Origin: an uncultured Bacilli bacterium
GTDB taxonomy: Bacteria; Bacillota_I; Bacilli_A; RF39; UBA660
Length of the DNA stretch: 13,987 nt
Reading direction: 5' to 3'
Assembly: GCA_947632685.1 (NCBI GenBank)
Contig: CANRQD010000021.1
Coordinates: forward strand, 1 to 13,987
How positions within the stretch are numbered: the stretch's first letter is position 1; each line of letters begins with the position of its first letter. The translations under genes were made by a program, and so were the position numbers. A model generated the notes under the pieces. It had not been told where the DNA came from, searched no databases, and was given only the letters and a program-made list of their open reading frames with translations. Of the stretch, positions 6,925-13,588 are shown piece after piece.

Positions 6925-8127
6925 TTAAAATTGATCATCCATTAGAAAATCAAAAATATTAAGATGCTTAATTCCATTTTGAGAATAATCTTCTTTATTA
7001 GTTGAAATTACATATTTAGGATAATTATCACCTATATTATTAAAAGCATTAAATTCTCTATTTCTAGTTTCTTCATTCGATAAATCATAGCAAGCTTGAA
7101 TATATTTAATATCTTTATTTTTAGATGCTATAAAATCTATCTCTCCCTCTTTAGTCTTTCCAATATAAACATCATATCCCTTCTTTATTAATTCATTATA
7201 TATCAAATTTTCAAAAGCCTGTGAATAGTTAATTTCTTTACTATTAGTTTTAATTTTTTTCACGCCTAAATCTGTAGCATAAAATTTATTTAAGGATTTT
7301 AAAACAGCTTTGCCATTTATATCATATCTATAGACTCTATTAATAATGAAAGTTGAACAAAGTGCCTCTAAATATTTATACAATGTATCTGTAGCAACTT
7401 TATTACCATGTTTATCTAAATAATCTAATACATTTGTTGCAGAAAATTCTCTCGTTTCGGTTTCTAAAACATACTGAAGTATTTTATTAAATGAAGTAAC
7501 ATCTGATATTCCAAGTCTATCTACAACATCTTTAAGAAGTATAGAATCATAAACATCTCTAATATAATTTTCTTTTGAATCATTATTTTCAAAAATAAAT
7601 CTTTGTGGCAAAGTTCCCCATTCAAAAATATCTAATAGTAAATCAAAATAATTTTCTGGTTTAGTGCTAGTTATTTCAACAACTTCTTTAAATGATAAAG
7701 GATTAATTCTGAAACTTACATATCTTCCAGATAAATCAGTAGATAATTCTAAAAAAGTCATTTTACTATTTGAACCGGTAATAAAAATACTAAATTGATC
7801 TGTAATTCTTAAAGAATTAATAGCCTTTTCAAATTCTTTTACTTTTTGAACTTCGTCTAAAAATATATAGTAAGTATTTTTATCTTTTACTAAACTCTTA
7901 ATATAATTATTTAATTCTATTGCATTAGTTATATTAGCATAATCAAGAGATTCAAAATTAATATATATTATGTGATTATCTTTAACACCACTTTCTTTAA
8001 TCTCTTCTATTATTTGTTGTAATATTACAGATTTACCACTTCTTCTTAATCCACACAAAACTTTTATTAATGAATTTACATAATAAAAATCTCTAATTTT
8101 ATTTAAATAGTAATTCCTCTTTAACAT
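6925..8127 (-). CDS. AAA-type ATPase with DUF4143 C-terminal domain
   Basis: A 400-residue protein of the AAA_14 plus DUF4143 class, scattered widely in bacteria and often in accessory DNA; its biological role is not established. Visible features are Walker A GLRRSGKS (26-33), Walker B YYIFLDEVQ with D91-E92, sensor-like ITGSNS (116-121) and an arginine in LSGR (R135). The C-terminal domain carries a winged-helix-like stretch near 225-270. It ends with a PD-(D/E)xK-like fold signature: E306, E329-x-D331 in GEIDFIAS, and YIQ at 342-344, where nucleases would have Lys. AGAGGTG and a good promoter precede the ATG. It sits between the two copies of the serS 3' end, so it looks like imported cargo. 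Possible roles are nucleic-acid processing or a stress/defence function; I cannot choose. Confidence 0.9.
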   Translation of the reverse strand: MLKRNYYLNKIRDFYYVNSLIKVLCGLRRSGKSVILQQIIEEIKESGVKDNHIIYINFESLDYANITNAIELNNYIKSLVKDKNTYYIFLDEVQKVKEFEKAINSLRITDQFSIFITGSNSKMTFLELSTDLSGRYVSFRINPLSFKEVVEITSTKPENYFDLLLDIFEWGTLPQRFIFENNDSKENYIRDVYDSILLKDVVDRLGISDVTSFNKILQYVLETETREFSATNVLDYLDKHGNKVATDTLYKYLEALCSTFIINRVYRYDINGKAVLKSLNKFYATDLGVKKIKTNSKEINYSQAFENLIYNELIKKGYDVYIGKTKEGEIDFIASKNKDIKYIQACYDLSNEETRNREFNAFNNIGDNYPKYVISTNKEDYSQNGIKHLNIFDFLMDDQF

Positions 8128-8149
8128 AGCATTTCACCTCTTCATTAGT

Positions 8150-8178
8150 ATTATATAACAAATTTCTTTAAATATAAA
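8150..8178 (-). promoter_or_regulatory. Sigma-A promoter of the ATPase gene
   Basis: TTTATA (plus 8173-8178), 17 bp, TATAAT (8150-8155), followed by AGAGGTG (8135-8141) and the ATG at 8127. A pair of direct repeats (8181-8258) abuts the -35. Confidence 0.7.
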
Positions 8179-8180
8179 GT

Positions 8181-8258
8181 TTTTTTGTTAAATTGGAAAA
8201 ACTATTTTATTTTTATATTTTTTTTGATAAATTGGAAAAATTAAATTTATTTTTTTTA
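8181..8258. repeat. Two direct repeats 39 bp apart upstream of the ATPase promoter
   Basis: TTTTTTG(T/A)TAAATTGGAAAAA occurs at about 8181-8200 and again at about 8220-8239, each followed by an AT-only stretch ending in a T-run. The G marking each unit is at 8187 and 8226. They lie directly upstream of the -35, so they could be operator sites or recombinase-binding arms; poly-T context makes chance similarity partly possible. Confidence 0.55.
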
Positions 8259-8425
8259 TAATCACTGAAACTAATTTCTTCATTTGTGCATTGTTAGTTA
8301 AATTAATTTCTGTTTAACTTTTATTCTTATTTTAGCTTTTTGATATTCTATTTCTGTAATAATGCTTTCTCTTAAAAGATTATTTATTAAAGTAAGTTTC
8401 ATATAATAATAAATTACATTATTAT

Positions 8426-9712
8426 TTAATTCTTCTTCTCTATCTTTGTTTTTCCACCCATATATGTTTGTAAAGCTGCAGGTATTTTTATACTACCATC
8501 TTCTTGATAATTGTTTTCTATTACTGCTATTAATCCTCTAGGTGTTGCAACTACAGTGTTATTTAGAGTTGAAACTAAATAATTTCCATTTTCTCCTTTA
8601 GCTCTAATACTAAGTCTTCTTGCTTGAGCATCACCTAAAGTAGAACATGAACCTACTTCAAAATATGCTTTTTGTCTTGGACTCCAAGCTTCTACATCAC
8701 AAGATTTTACTTTTAAATCAGCAAGATCTCCACTACAACACTCAAGTGTTCTTACAGGAACATCTAAGCTTCTAAAAAATTCTACTGTATACTGCCACAT
8801 TTTATTATACCAATCCATAGCATCACAACTTTTACATAAAACAATCATTTCTTGCTTTTCAAATTGATGAACTCTATATAAACCTCTTTCTTCAATACCA
8901 TGTGCTCCTACTTCTTTTCTAAAACAAGGAGAATAACTTGTAAGAGTTATAGGTAAATCTTGTTCTTTTATAATTTGTCCTTTAAATCTACCAATCATTG
9001 AGTGCTCTGATGTACCTATTAAATATAAGTCTTCATTTTCTATTTTATACATCATATCATCCATCTCTTCAAATGACATAACACCATCTACTACATCACT
9101 TCTTATCATAAATGGAGGTATACAATATGTAAATCCTTTATCTATCATAAAATCTCTAGCATAAGATAACATTGCTGAGTGAAGTCTAGCAATATCACCC
9201 ATTAAATAATAAAATCCATTACCACTAGTTCTACCAGCTGAATCTTTATCTATGCCATTTAATGCTTTTATAATATCAGCATGATATGGTATTTCATAAT
9301 CTGGTACTACTGGTTCTCCAAATTTTTCTATTTCCACATTACAACTATCATCTTTACCAATTGGAACAGAAGAATCTATTATATTAGGAATTATCATCAT
9401 TTTATTTCTTAAATTTTTTGATATTTCTTCTTCCTCTTTTTCAATAGATGCTAATTTTTCATTTATTTTTCCTACTTCTTCTTTCTTTTTAGTAGCATCT
9501 TCTATTTTTTTCTCTCTCATAAGTTGTCCTATTTCATTACTAATAGAATTTCTATTTTTTCTTAATTCATCACCTTCTAATTGAAGATGTCTTTTTTCTT
9601 CATCCAATTTAATTACTTCATCTACTAACGGAAGTTTTTCATCTTGAAATTTTTTCTTTATATTTTCTTTAACCAATTCCTTATTTTCTCTTATAAACTT
9701 TATATCTAACAT
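8426..9712 (-). CDS. serS: Seryl-tRNA synthetase
   Basis: Charges tRNA-Ser (and tRNA-Sec where present) with serine. The 428-residue length is typical. The N-terminal antiparallel coiled coil that grips the tRNA long arm spans about 30-105 (rich in Lys/Glu). Class II motif 2 is FRKEVGAHGIEERGLYRVHQ (264-283) and motif 3 is near 380-403, with R392 in [15 protein letters not shown]. The ATG shares a base with the stop of the HD gene (TAATG), so translation is coupled. It is the third gene of the T-box operon. Its last 37 codons or so are repeated 1.66 kb downstream, and the final residues (TYMGGKTKIEKKN) are less typical than those of the repeat, as if the 3' end had been exchanged. Confidence 0.96.
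   Translation of the reverse strand: MLDIKFIRENKELVKENIKKKFQDEKLPLVDEVIKLDEEKRHLQLEGDELRKNRNSISNEIGQLMREKKIEDATKKKEEVGKINEKLASIEKEEEEISKNLRNKMMIIPNIIDSSVPIGKDDSCNVEIEKFGEPVVPDYEIPYHADIIKALNGIDKDSAGRTSGNGFYYLMGDIARLHSAMLSYARDFMIDKGFTYCIPPFMIRSDVVDGVMSFEEMDDMMYKIENEDLYLIGTSEHSMIGRFKGQIIKEQDLPITLTSYSPCFRKEVGAHGIEERGLYRVHQFEKQEMIVLCKSCDAMDWYNKMWQYTVEFFRSLDVPVRTLECCSGDLADLKVKSCDVEAWSPRQKAYFEVGSCSTLGDAQARRLSIRAKGENGNYLVSTLNNTVVATPRGLIAVIENNYQEDGSIKIPAALQTYMGGKTKIEKKN
8451..8560. repeat. Direct repeat, copy 1 (serS 3' end)
   Basis: Codes for SerS residues about 385-421 and matches 6791-6900. Differences change P to T (LQTYMGG), V to A and N to S relative to the downstream copy; one is silent. Confidence 0.92.
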
Positions 9713-10224
9713 TATTTTTTCCTTCTTTCTATTTCTTTAATTATTTTCTTATATTGTGGTTTATACTTTTTTTCATTTCTTTCATAATCTTTTGCTGTTG
9801 GATTAGCAATTCTACTTAAATCCATATTATTTTCCATATCAGCACGTTTTACTTCCAATGCAATTTGATTATTACTATTTATAATTCTATCAATAAATTC
9901 TGGATAGGTTTCTCCTTGTGATTTTCTCTTAGTTACTATGTCAATTACATCAACAATTTCATCTGTAAATCCTATATCTTTTAAGTCATCTAACTCTATA
10001 TCTGTATCTTCTACTATATCATGTAATAATCCAACTATCTTTTTTTCTATAGTATCAACAGATTCTGCTACACTATATAAATGATTTGTATATGGATATC
10101 CTCCTTTATCTTTTACTCCTTCAAAAACTATTTCTATAATAATTATAGCTTTTTTATATAAATTTTTCATATTTTTTAACTTTAAATATTCTGTTTCTGT
10201 AAAATAATTTCTAAAATTATTCAT
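9712..10224 (-). CDS. HD-domain hydrolase, RelA/SpoT or small-alarmone-hydrolase type
   Basis: A 170-residue single-domain protein. Metal-binding and catalytic residues of the (p)ppGpp-hydrolase HD family are all visible: H48 (YTNHLYSVAE), H68-D69 followed by E72-D73 (LLHDIVEDTD, the HDxxED signature) and D129 (VKRADMENNMD, canonical VKLADRLHNM). The VTKRKSQGETYPEFIDRI segment at about 97-114 is also typical. It lacks synthetase, TGS and ACT domains, so it resembles stand-alone Mesh1-like hydrolases. Expected substrates are (p)ppGpp or related 3'-diphosphate nucleotides; the exact one is unproven. It starts 11 nt after the dipeptidase stop with AGAGGAG upstream, and its stop overlaps the serS start. 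Placement under a T-box ties it to uncharged tRNA. Confidence 0.85.
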   Translation of the reverse strand: MNNFRNYFTETEYLKLKNMKNLYKKAIIIIEIVFEGVKDKGGYPYTNHLYSVAESVDTIEKKIVGLLHDIVEDTDIELDDLKDIGFTDEIVDVIDIVTKRKSQGETYPEFIDRIINSNNQIALEVKRADMENNMDLSRIANPTAKDYERNEKKYKPQYKKIIKEIERRKK

Positions 10225-10235
10225 ATACTACTCCT

Positions 10236-11138
10236 CTACATTAAATGATTTTCTATATTTTTATATAATACTTTTTCTATTTCTTCTTTATTATAATAAT
10301 TACTTAATAATTTAGTCAACTTATCTTTTATATCTTCATGTCTATATAATGATATTCCTTCTGAAACCCCATATAGATCTGTTGCAAATTCCATATTATC
10401 AGTAGCTATTGCAATATTATCTATTCCTAAAATTTTTTTCATATATTTAATATGCTCCAAATAATTATTTTCTAAATTATTTTCATATTTATTAATAAAT
10501 GGACCATATGATACAAGTCCAACTATACCATCTAATTCTTTTATAGCAAGTATTTGATCATCATCTAAATTTCTTAGATGATTACACAGATTATAAGAAT
10601 TAGAATGACTTGCTAGTACTTTTATATTTTTACCTTTATTTTTTAGGTCTTTAAGTAATTCTATTGTATCCCAAAATGTATTTTTATTCATATGTGACAT
10701 ATCTATACTTATACCCAAAGATACTGCTTTTTCTATAAACTTTTTACCTAATTCACTAAGTCCTTTTTCACTTCTATTACCTGATGCATATTTATTTTCA
10801 CAATTCCAAACTAGTAATATATTCCTAAGTCCTAGATTATATAATGCTTCTAGTTCATTTTCATCTTTTATATAATCACAACCTTCAATACTAAAAATTA
10901 CCTCTTTATCTGAAAAGTATTTTTTGAATAAATTTGTACTTATTTTAAACATTTCATATACATCAATATCTTCTATATGTAATTCTTCTTTCATCTCTTC
11001 TTTACTCATAAAATATAAATTTGCAATAAATCCTTTTATATCTTTAGTATTACTTTTTATTTTTTCTATATATGAAAAATTATTTTCGATATAACAACAA
11101 TACAATATTGTTAATAAATCATAATGTGCATCAATCAA
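10236..11138 (-). CDS. M19-family membrane-dipeptidase-like metallopeptidase
   Basis: A 300-residue member of the renal dipeptidase (M19) family of amidohydrolase-fold zinc enzymes that hydrolyse dipeptides. Metal and active-site residues are in place: H4 and D6 (DAHYDLL), bridging E85 (SIEGCD), H149 (DMSHM), H178 (ASHSNSYN), R189 in HLRNLDDDQ, and D247 (ATDNM). There is no signal peptide, so it acts in the cytoplasm, probably on imported or recycled dipeptides, possibly including D-residues. It is the first gene behind the T-box, with AGGAGG 9 nt before the ATG; its stop is TAG. A T-box directly before a peptidase is unusual, since most control synthetases, transporters or biosynthesis. Confidence 0.9.
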   Translation of the reverse strand: MIDAHYDLLTILYCCYIENNFSYIEKIKSNTKDIKGFIANLYFMSKEEMKEELHIEDIDVYEMFKISTNLFKKYFSDKEVIFSIEGCDYIKDENELEALYNLGLRNILLVWNCENKYASGNRSEKGLSELGKKFIEKAVSLGISIDMSHMNKNTFWDTIELLKDLKNKGKNIKVLASHSNSYNLCNHLRNLDDDQILAIKELDGIVGLVSYGPFINKYENNLENNYLEHIKYMKKILGIDNIAIATDNMEFATDLYGVSEGISLYRHEDIKDKLTKLLSNYYNKEEIEKVLYKNIENHLM

Positions 11139-11150
11139 AATATCCCTCCT

Positions 11151-11344
11151 AAAAACAAAAAAAAGAATAGTACTAAAGGAGTCTATATGACGGTACCATC
11201 CTTTTATTTACTTAATTTAATAACGGTTTCCCGGAACAATAAGTTCATCTATAGAGTAGATAAATAAGTATTATTAGTTATTTACACCAACCATAACTTC
11301 TCTTTGTAATAATTTAACTTATTATTGTCTCTAATTATTGATTT
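11151..11344 (-). promoter_or_regulatory. T-box riboswitch leader of the dipeptidase-HD-serS operon
   Basis: Read on the minus strand. Stem I has GAGAAGTTAT, the apical GGTTGGTG (plus 11285-11292) and a matching ATAACT arm. The stem III/linker is CCGGGAAACCGTTA (11221-11234), where CGG-GAAA-CCG forms a tetraloop. The T-box core is AAGGATGGTACCG with TGGTACC at 11192-11198. A 13-bp terminator follows: AAAAGGATGGTAC pairs with GTACTATTCTTTT (plus 11193-11205 with 11161-11173), then TTTTGTTTTT. The terminator's 5' arm contains the T-box, as expected for the antitermination switch. Candidate specifier codons are CUU (11241-11243, in GAA-CUU-A) or UCU (11253-11255). The T-box UGGU would pair best with an A73 discriminator. 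Confidence 0.92.
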
Positions 11345-11350
11345 AACTTT

Positions 11351-11379
11351 ATTATATGACAATTTTAATATTTTATCAA
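11351..11379 (-). promoter_or_regulatory. Sigma-A promoter of the T-box operon
   Basis: TTGATA (plus 11374-11379), 17 bp, TATAAT (11351-11356). It starts 2 bp after the spoVS stop codon. It gives a leader of roughly 200 nt before the dipeptidase start. Confidence 0.85.
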
Positions 11380-11381
11380 TA

Positions 11382-11642
11382 TTATTTAGCTTCTATAATA
11401 AGTTTTATAGCAGTTCTTTCCTCTCCATCTATTGCAATATCTGAAAAAGCTGGAATGCAAACTAGATTTTTTCCACTTGGTGCAACAAATCCTCTTGCTA
11501 TAGCTACTGCTTTTATAGCTTGATTTAGAGCTCCTGCACCCACAGCTTGTATTTCTACGCTTCCTTTTTCTCTAAATACATTTGCTAACGCTCCTGCAAC
11601 ACTGTTTGGATTAGATTTACTACTTACTTTAAGTATTTCCAT
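11382..11642 (-). CDS. spoVS: SpoVS, stage V sporulation protein S
   Basis: 86 residues, the family length, and close to B. subtilis SpoVS throughout: MEILKVSSKSNPNSVAGALA, GAGALNQAIKAVAIARGFVA near 36-55, and CIPAFSDIAIDGEERTAIKL near the end. SpoVS is a small Alba-like nucleic-acid-binding protein needed for efficient spore coat assembly and passage beyond stage V, and is also found in non-sporulating bacteria. AAAGGA precedes the ATG with a longish spacer (about 13 nt); an upstream ATG nearer the site is out of frame. I see no clear sigma-H or sigma-A promoter in the 58-bp gap, so it may be co-transcribed with the preceding unknown gene. In B. subtilis spoVS also lies near miaB-ymcA-cotE. 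Confidence 0.96.
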   Translation of the reverse strand: MEILKVSSKSNPNSVAGALANVFREKGSVEIQAVGAGALNQAIKAVAIARGFVAPSGKNLVCIPAFSDIAIDGEERTAIKLIIEAK

Positions 11643-11700
11643 ATATATTATTCATTCCTTTCTATGATTAATATATATGTAATTTATTATTTTAAAATGC

Positions 11701-12510
11701 TTATTTCTTTATAAATTTTTTTACATAATTTTCATTAACTTTTCCATTATCTAAATATGGAGTTTCAGGTTTATCAAAATAGTGAGCTACTCTCATTAAA
11801 TATTTATCAACTTCAAAACAAATAGTGACATCACCCAAAGTAGCATTATCACCAATTTTAAAGCGAGAATCCATTCTTCTCTTTAACTGATTTATTTTTT
11901 CTCTATTATAAACTGGAATAAATCTATCTTGTAATTCACTATATATAGGTGTAGTTATTTCACATATTTCTGGATTTATACCATAAGTAATTGTATCTTT
12001 GATATCAGACCAAAAAACATCTCTAGTTTCTGTTACTAACACTGTTTTATATGGTAATATATTTCTTATTTCTGGTTCATTATATATACGATCATATCTT
12101 CTGGTTTTTCTATATAAATTATAAACACACGCACTAGAATCTTGTTGTTCTACTATATAAGATGAGTCAGTAAGACGACAATTATCTAGGCGAATTGAAT
12201 TACAATTAAATTCATTTTTCAACATTAATTTTGAACCTCCATTATCAACATAATGTTTAAACTTAGTTATTCTTTCATTATTTTGACTATTTTGTGAATA
12301 ATCAGTTACTAAAAAATTAGATATTCCAGCTATATCACATTGCGCAATAAAACCAATTCTATCATTAAATAAAGCTAATATTTTATGATTTTTTACTCTT
12401 TTTAAACAAAGTGTATTAGCATCTTTTACATATTCAAACTCATATTTTTGTGGATCATATTCTAATTCTATAGCAATTCCACTAGTATTTTTTATTGTTT
12501 CTTTTTTCAT
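11701..12510 (-). CDS. Unrecognised 269-residue protein upstream of spoVS
   Basis: I do not recognise this family. Composition is that of a soluble, cytoplasmic alpha/beta protein without signal peptide, membrane span or repeats. It is rich in Asn, Tyr, Arg and Asp and has seven Cys. Segments that may be conserved are KILALFNDRIGFIAQCD (about 43-59), NGGSKLMLKNEF (about 90-101) and PYKTVLVTETRDVFWSDIKD. The start at 12510 is chosen because AAGGGGAG lies 6 nt upstream and because the promoter -10 at 12544-12549 leaves the in-frame GTG at 12540 at or before the start of transcription. It is followed 58 nt later by spoVS with no terminator, so the two may share a transcript. Confidence 0.7.
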   Translation of the reverse strand: MKKETIKNTSGIAIELEYDPQKYEFEYVKDANTLCLKRVKNHKILALFNDRIGFIAQCDIAGISNFLVTDYSQNSQNNERITKFKHYVDNGGSKLMLKNEFNCNSIRLDNCRLTDSSYIVEQQDSSACVYNLYRKTRRYDRIYNEPEIRNILPYKTVLVTETRDVFWSDIKDTITYGINPEICEITTPIYSELQDRFIPVYNREKINQLKRRMDSRFKIGDNATLGDVTICFEVDKYLMRVAHYFDKPETPYLDNGKVNENYVKKFIKK

Positions 12511-12543
12511 ATAATTCTCCCCTTTACATAAAATTGTCACTAT

Positions 12544-12572
12544 ATTATAACATGATATAAAAAAAAAGTAAA
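12544..12572 (-). promoter_or_regulatory. Sigma-A promoter of the unknown gene, overlapping the ldh terminator
   Basis: TTTACT (plus 12567-12572), 17 bp, TATAAT (12544-12549). The -35 lies in the hairpin base and T-run of the ldh terminator, the same arrangement as at miaB (2442-2486). Confidence 0.65.
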
Positions 12573-12588
12573 GAAAATTTTACTTTTT
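12559..12588 (-). terminator. Rho-independent terminator of ldh
   Basis: A perfect 10-bp stem, AAAAAGTAAA with TTTACTTTTT (plus arms 12579-12588 and 12563-12572), around a 6-nt loop, with T continuing beyond the stem. It overlaps the TAA stop at 12587-12589. The stem is A-T rich, hence moderate strength. Confidence 0.75.
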
Positions 12589-13495
12589 AATCTACTTTAT
12601 CAATTGCAGATTTTATTACATTTACACAATTTTGCAATTTAGCTGTTTCTTCTTCGGTTAATTCAATATATATTCTTTGTTTTACACCAGTTCTATTTAT
12701 AATTGCAGGAGTTCCCATAAATATATTATTATTTTTATCATAATTTGAAACAGTTAATATTGTATTTTCATCTCCTAAAATGGCATTAGTAATTTTTACT
12801 AAACTCATTCCAATACCATAGTATGTTGCACCTTTTCTTTCAATAATATCATATGCTGCATTTTTGACATTTTCATGTATTTTATTTAATTCATCCTCTT
12901 CTAAGAATGTTGAAATCTTTTGAAGTCCAATATTTGCATTACTCCAAGGAACAAATTCTGAATCACCATGTTCTCCTACTACATAAGCATGAATGTTTTT
13001 AGGGTTGATACCTAATCTATTTCCTACCAAAAATCTAAGTCTTGCAGTATCTAGACATGTACCTGATCCTATTATTTTATTAGAACTAAATCCAGAATAT
13101 TTCCATGTTAAATAAGTCATTACATCAAGTGGATTTGTTGCTACTAAAAATATTCCGTCAAAGCCATTATCTACTACAGATTTTACAATTGTTTTAAAAA
13201 TTTTACTATTCTTATTAATTAAATCCATTCTAGTTTCACCAGGTGCTTGATTTGCTCCAGCAGCAATTACTACTAGTGTTGCATCACTACAATCACTATA
13301 ATCTCCTACTTTTATATCTATTTTACTAGGAGCAAAGGCTAGACAATGATTTAAATCCATTACTTCGCCTTCTATTCTCTTTTTATCTAAATCAATTAAT
13401 ACTAACTCTCCTACATTAGTTCTCTGATTTAATAAAGCATAGGCATAACTCATACCTACATTACCACAGCCTATTAATATTACCTTATTTTTCAT
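12587..13495 (-). CDS. ldh: L-lactate dehydrogenase
   Basis: Reduces pyruvate to L-lactate with NADH, regenerating NAD+ in fermentation. The 302-residue protein has the Rossmann GCGNVG (9-14), D35 for NAD preference, and active-site residues numbered here as Q83 (lactate-specific Gln in GANQAPGETR; malate enzymes have Arg), R89, N121 (TNPLD), R152 (DTARLR) and H176 (GEHGDSE). The Gln separates it from malate dehydrogenase. It is slightly shorter than typical (about 312-317). AGGAGG (13501-13506) precedes the ATG. It is a single-gene unit, suggesting a fermentative carbon economy. Residues for fructose-1,6-bisphosphate control were not examined in detail. Confidence 0.95.
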   Translation of the reverse strand: MKNKVILIGCGNVGMSYAYALLNQRTNVGELVLIDLDKKRIEGEVMDLNHCLAFAPSKIDIKVGDYSDCSDATLVVIAAGANQAPGETRMDLINKNSKIFKTIVKSVVDNGFDGIFLVATNPLDVMTYLTWKYSGFSSNKIIGSGTCLDTARLRFLVGNRLGINPKNIHAYVVGEHGDSEFVPWSNANIGLQKISTFLEEDELNKIHENVKNAAYDIIERKGATYYGIGMSLVKITNAILGDENTILTVSNYDKNNNIFMGTPAIINRTGVKQRIYIELTEEETAKLQNCVNVIKSAIDKVD

Positions 13496-13512
13496 AGCTA
13501 CCTCCTATATTT

Positions 13513-13541
13513 ATTATAGACAATTTTCTATATTTTAACAA
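13513..13541 (-). promoter_or_regulatory. Sigma-A promoter of ldh
   Basis: TTGTTA (plus 13536-13541), 17 bp, TATAAT (13513-13518). The expected transcription start (about 13506) falls at the edge of the AGGAGG site, giving a leader of only about 10 nt. Confidence 0.7.
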
Positions 13542-13561
13542 TGAAAAGCTATTTATTTATA

Positions 13562-13587
13562 AATAAAAAAAAAGAAAAAAATTTCTT
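13562..13587 (-). terminator. Probable terminator of the repeat-protein gene
   Basis: AAGAAA pairs with TTTCTT (plus 13582-13587 and 13572-13577) around four bases, followed by a long T-run. Stem is entirely A-T except two G-C pairs, so weak, but it starts one base after the stop codon. Confidence 0.55.
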
Positions 13588-13588
13588 A

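Larger units (their letters stand above)
8128..8425. other. Intergenic region between serS and the ATPase gene
   Basis: 298 bp of very AT-rich DNA. From low to high coordinates it holds the ATPase ribosome site and promoter, the direct-repeat pair, and an open frame of 34 codons (8298-8402, minus). That frame reads MKLTLINNLLRESIITEIEY and onward, without a Shine-Dalgarno site. A 7-bp A-T hairpin lies just after the serS stop, but no clear terminator follows it. The small frame may be a degraded coding remnant. Confidence 0.5.

Noticed and set aside
6922..6927. ATPase-SerS fusion protein across the ATPase stop codon
   Set aside because: The two are in the same frame, but a TAA separates them and the SerS piece is only a C-terminal fragment; a shared frame has a one-in-three chance.
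8181..8258. Repeats as a CRISPR array
   Set aside because: Only two imperfect copies with AT-only spacing and no cas genes.
12511..12540. GTG start giving 279 residues for the unknown gene
   Set aside because: It lies at or before the expected transcription start and lacks a ribosome site, whereas ATG at 12510 has AAGGGGAG at good spacing.
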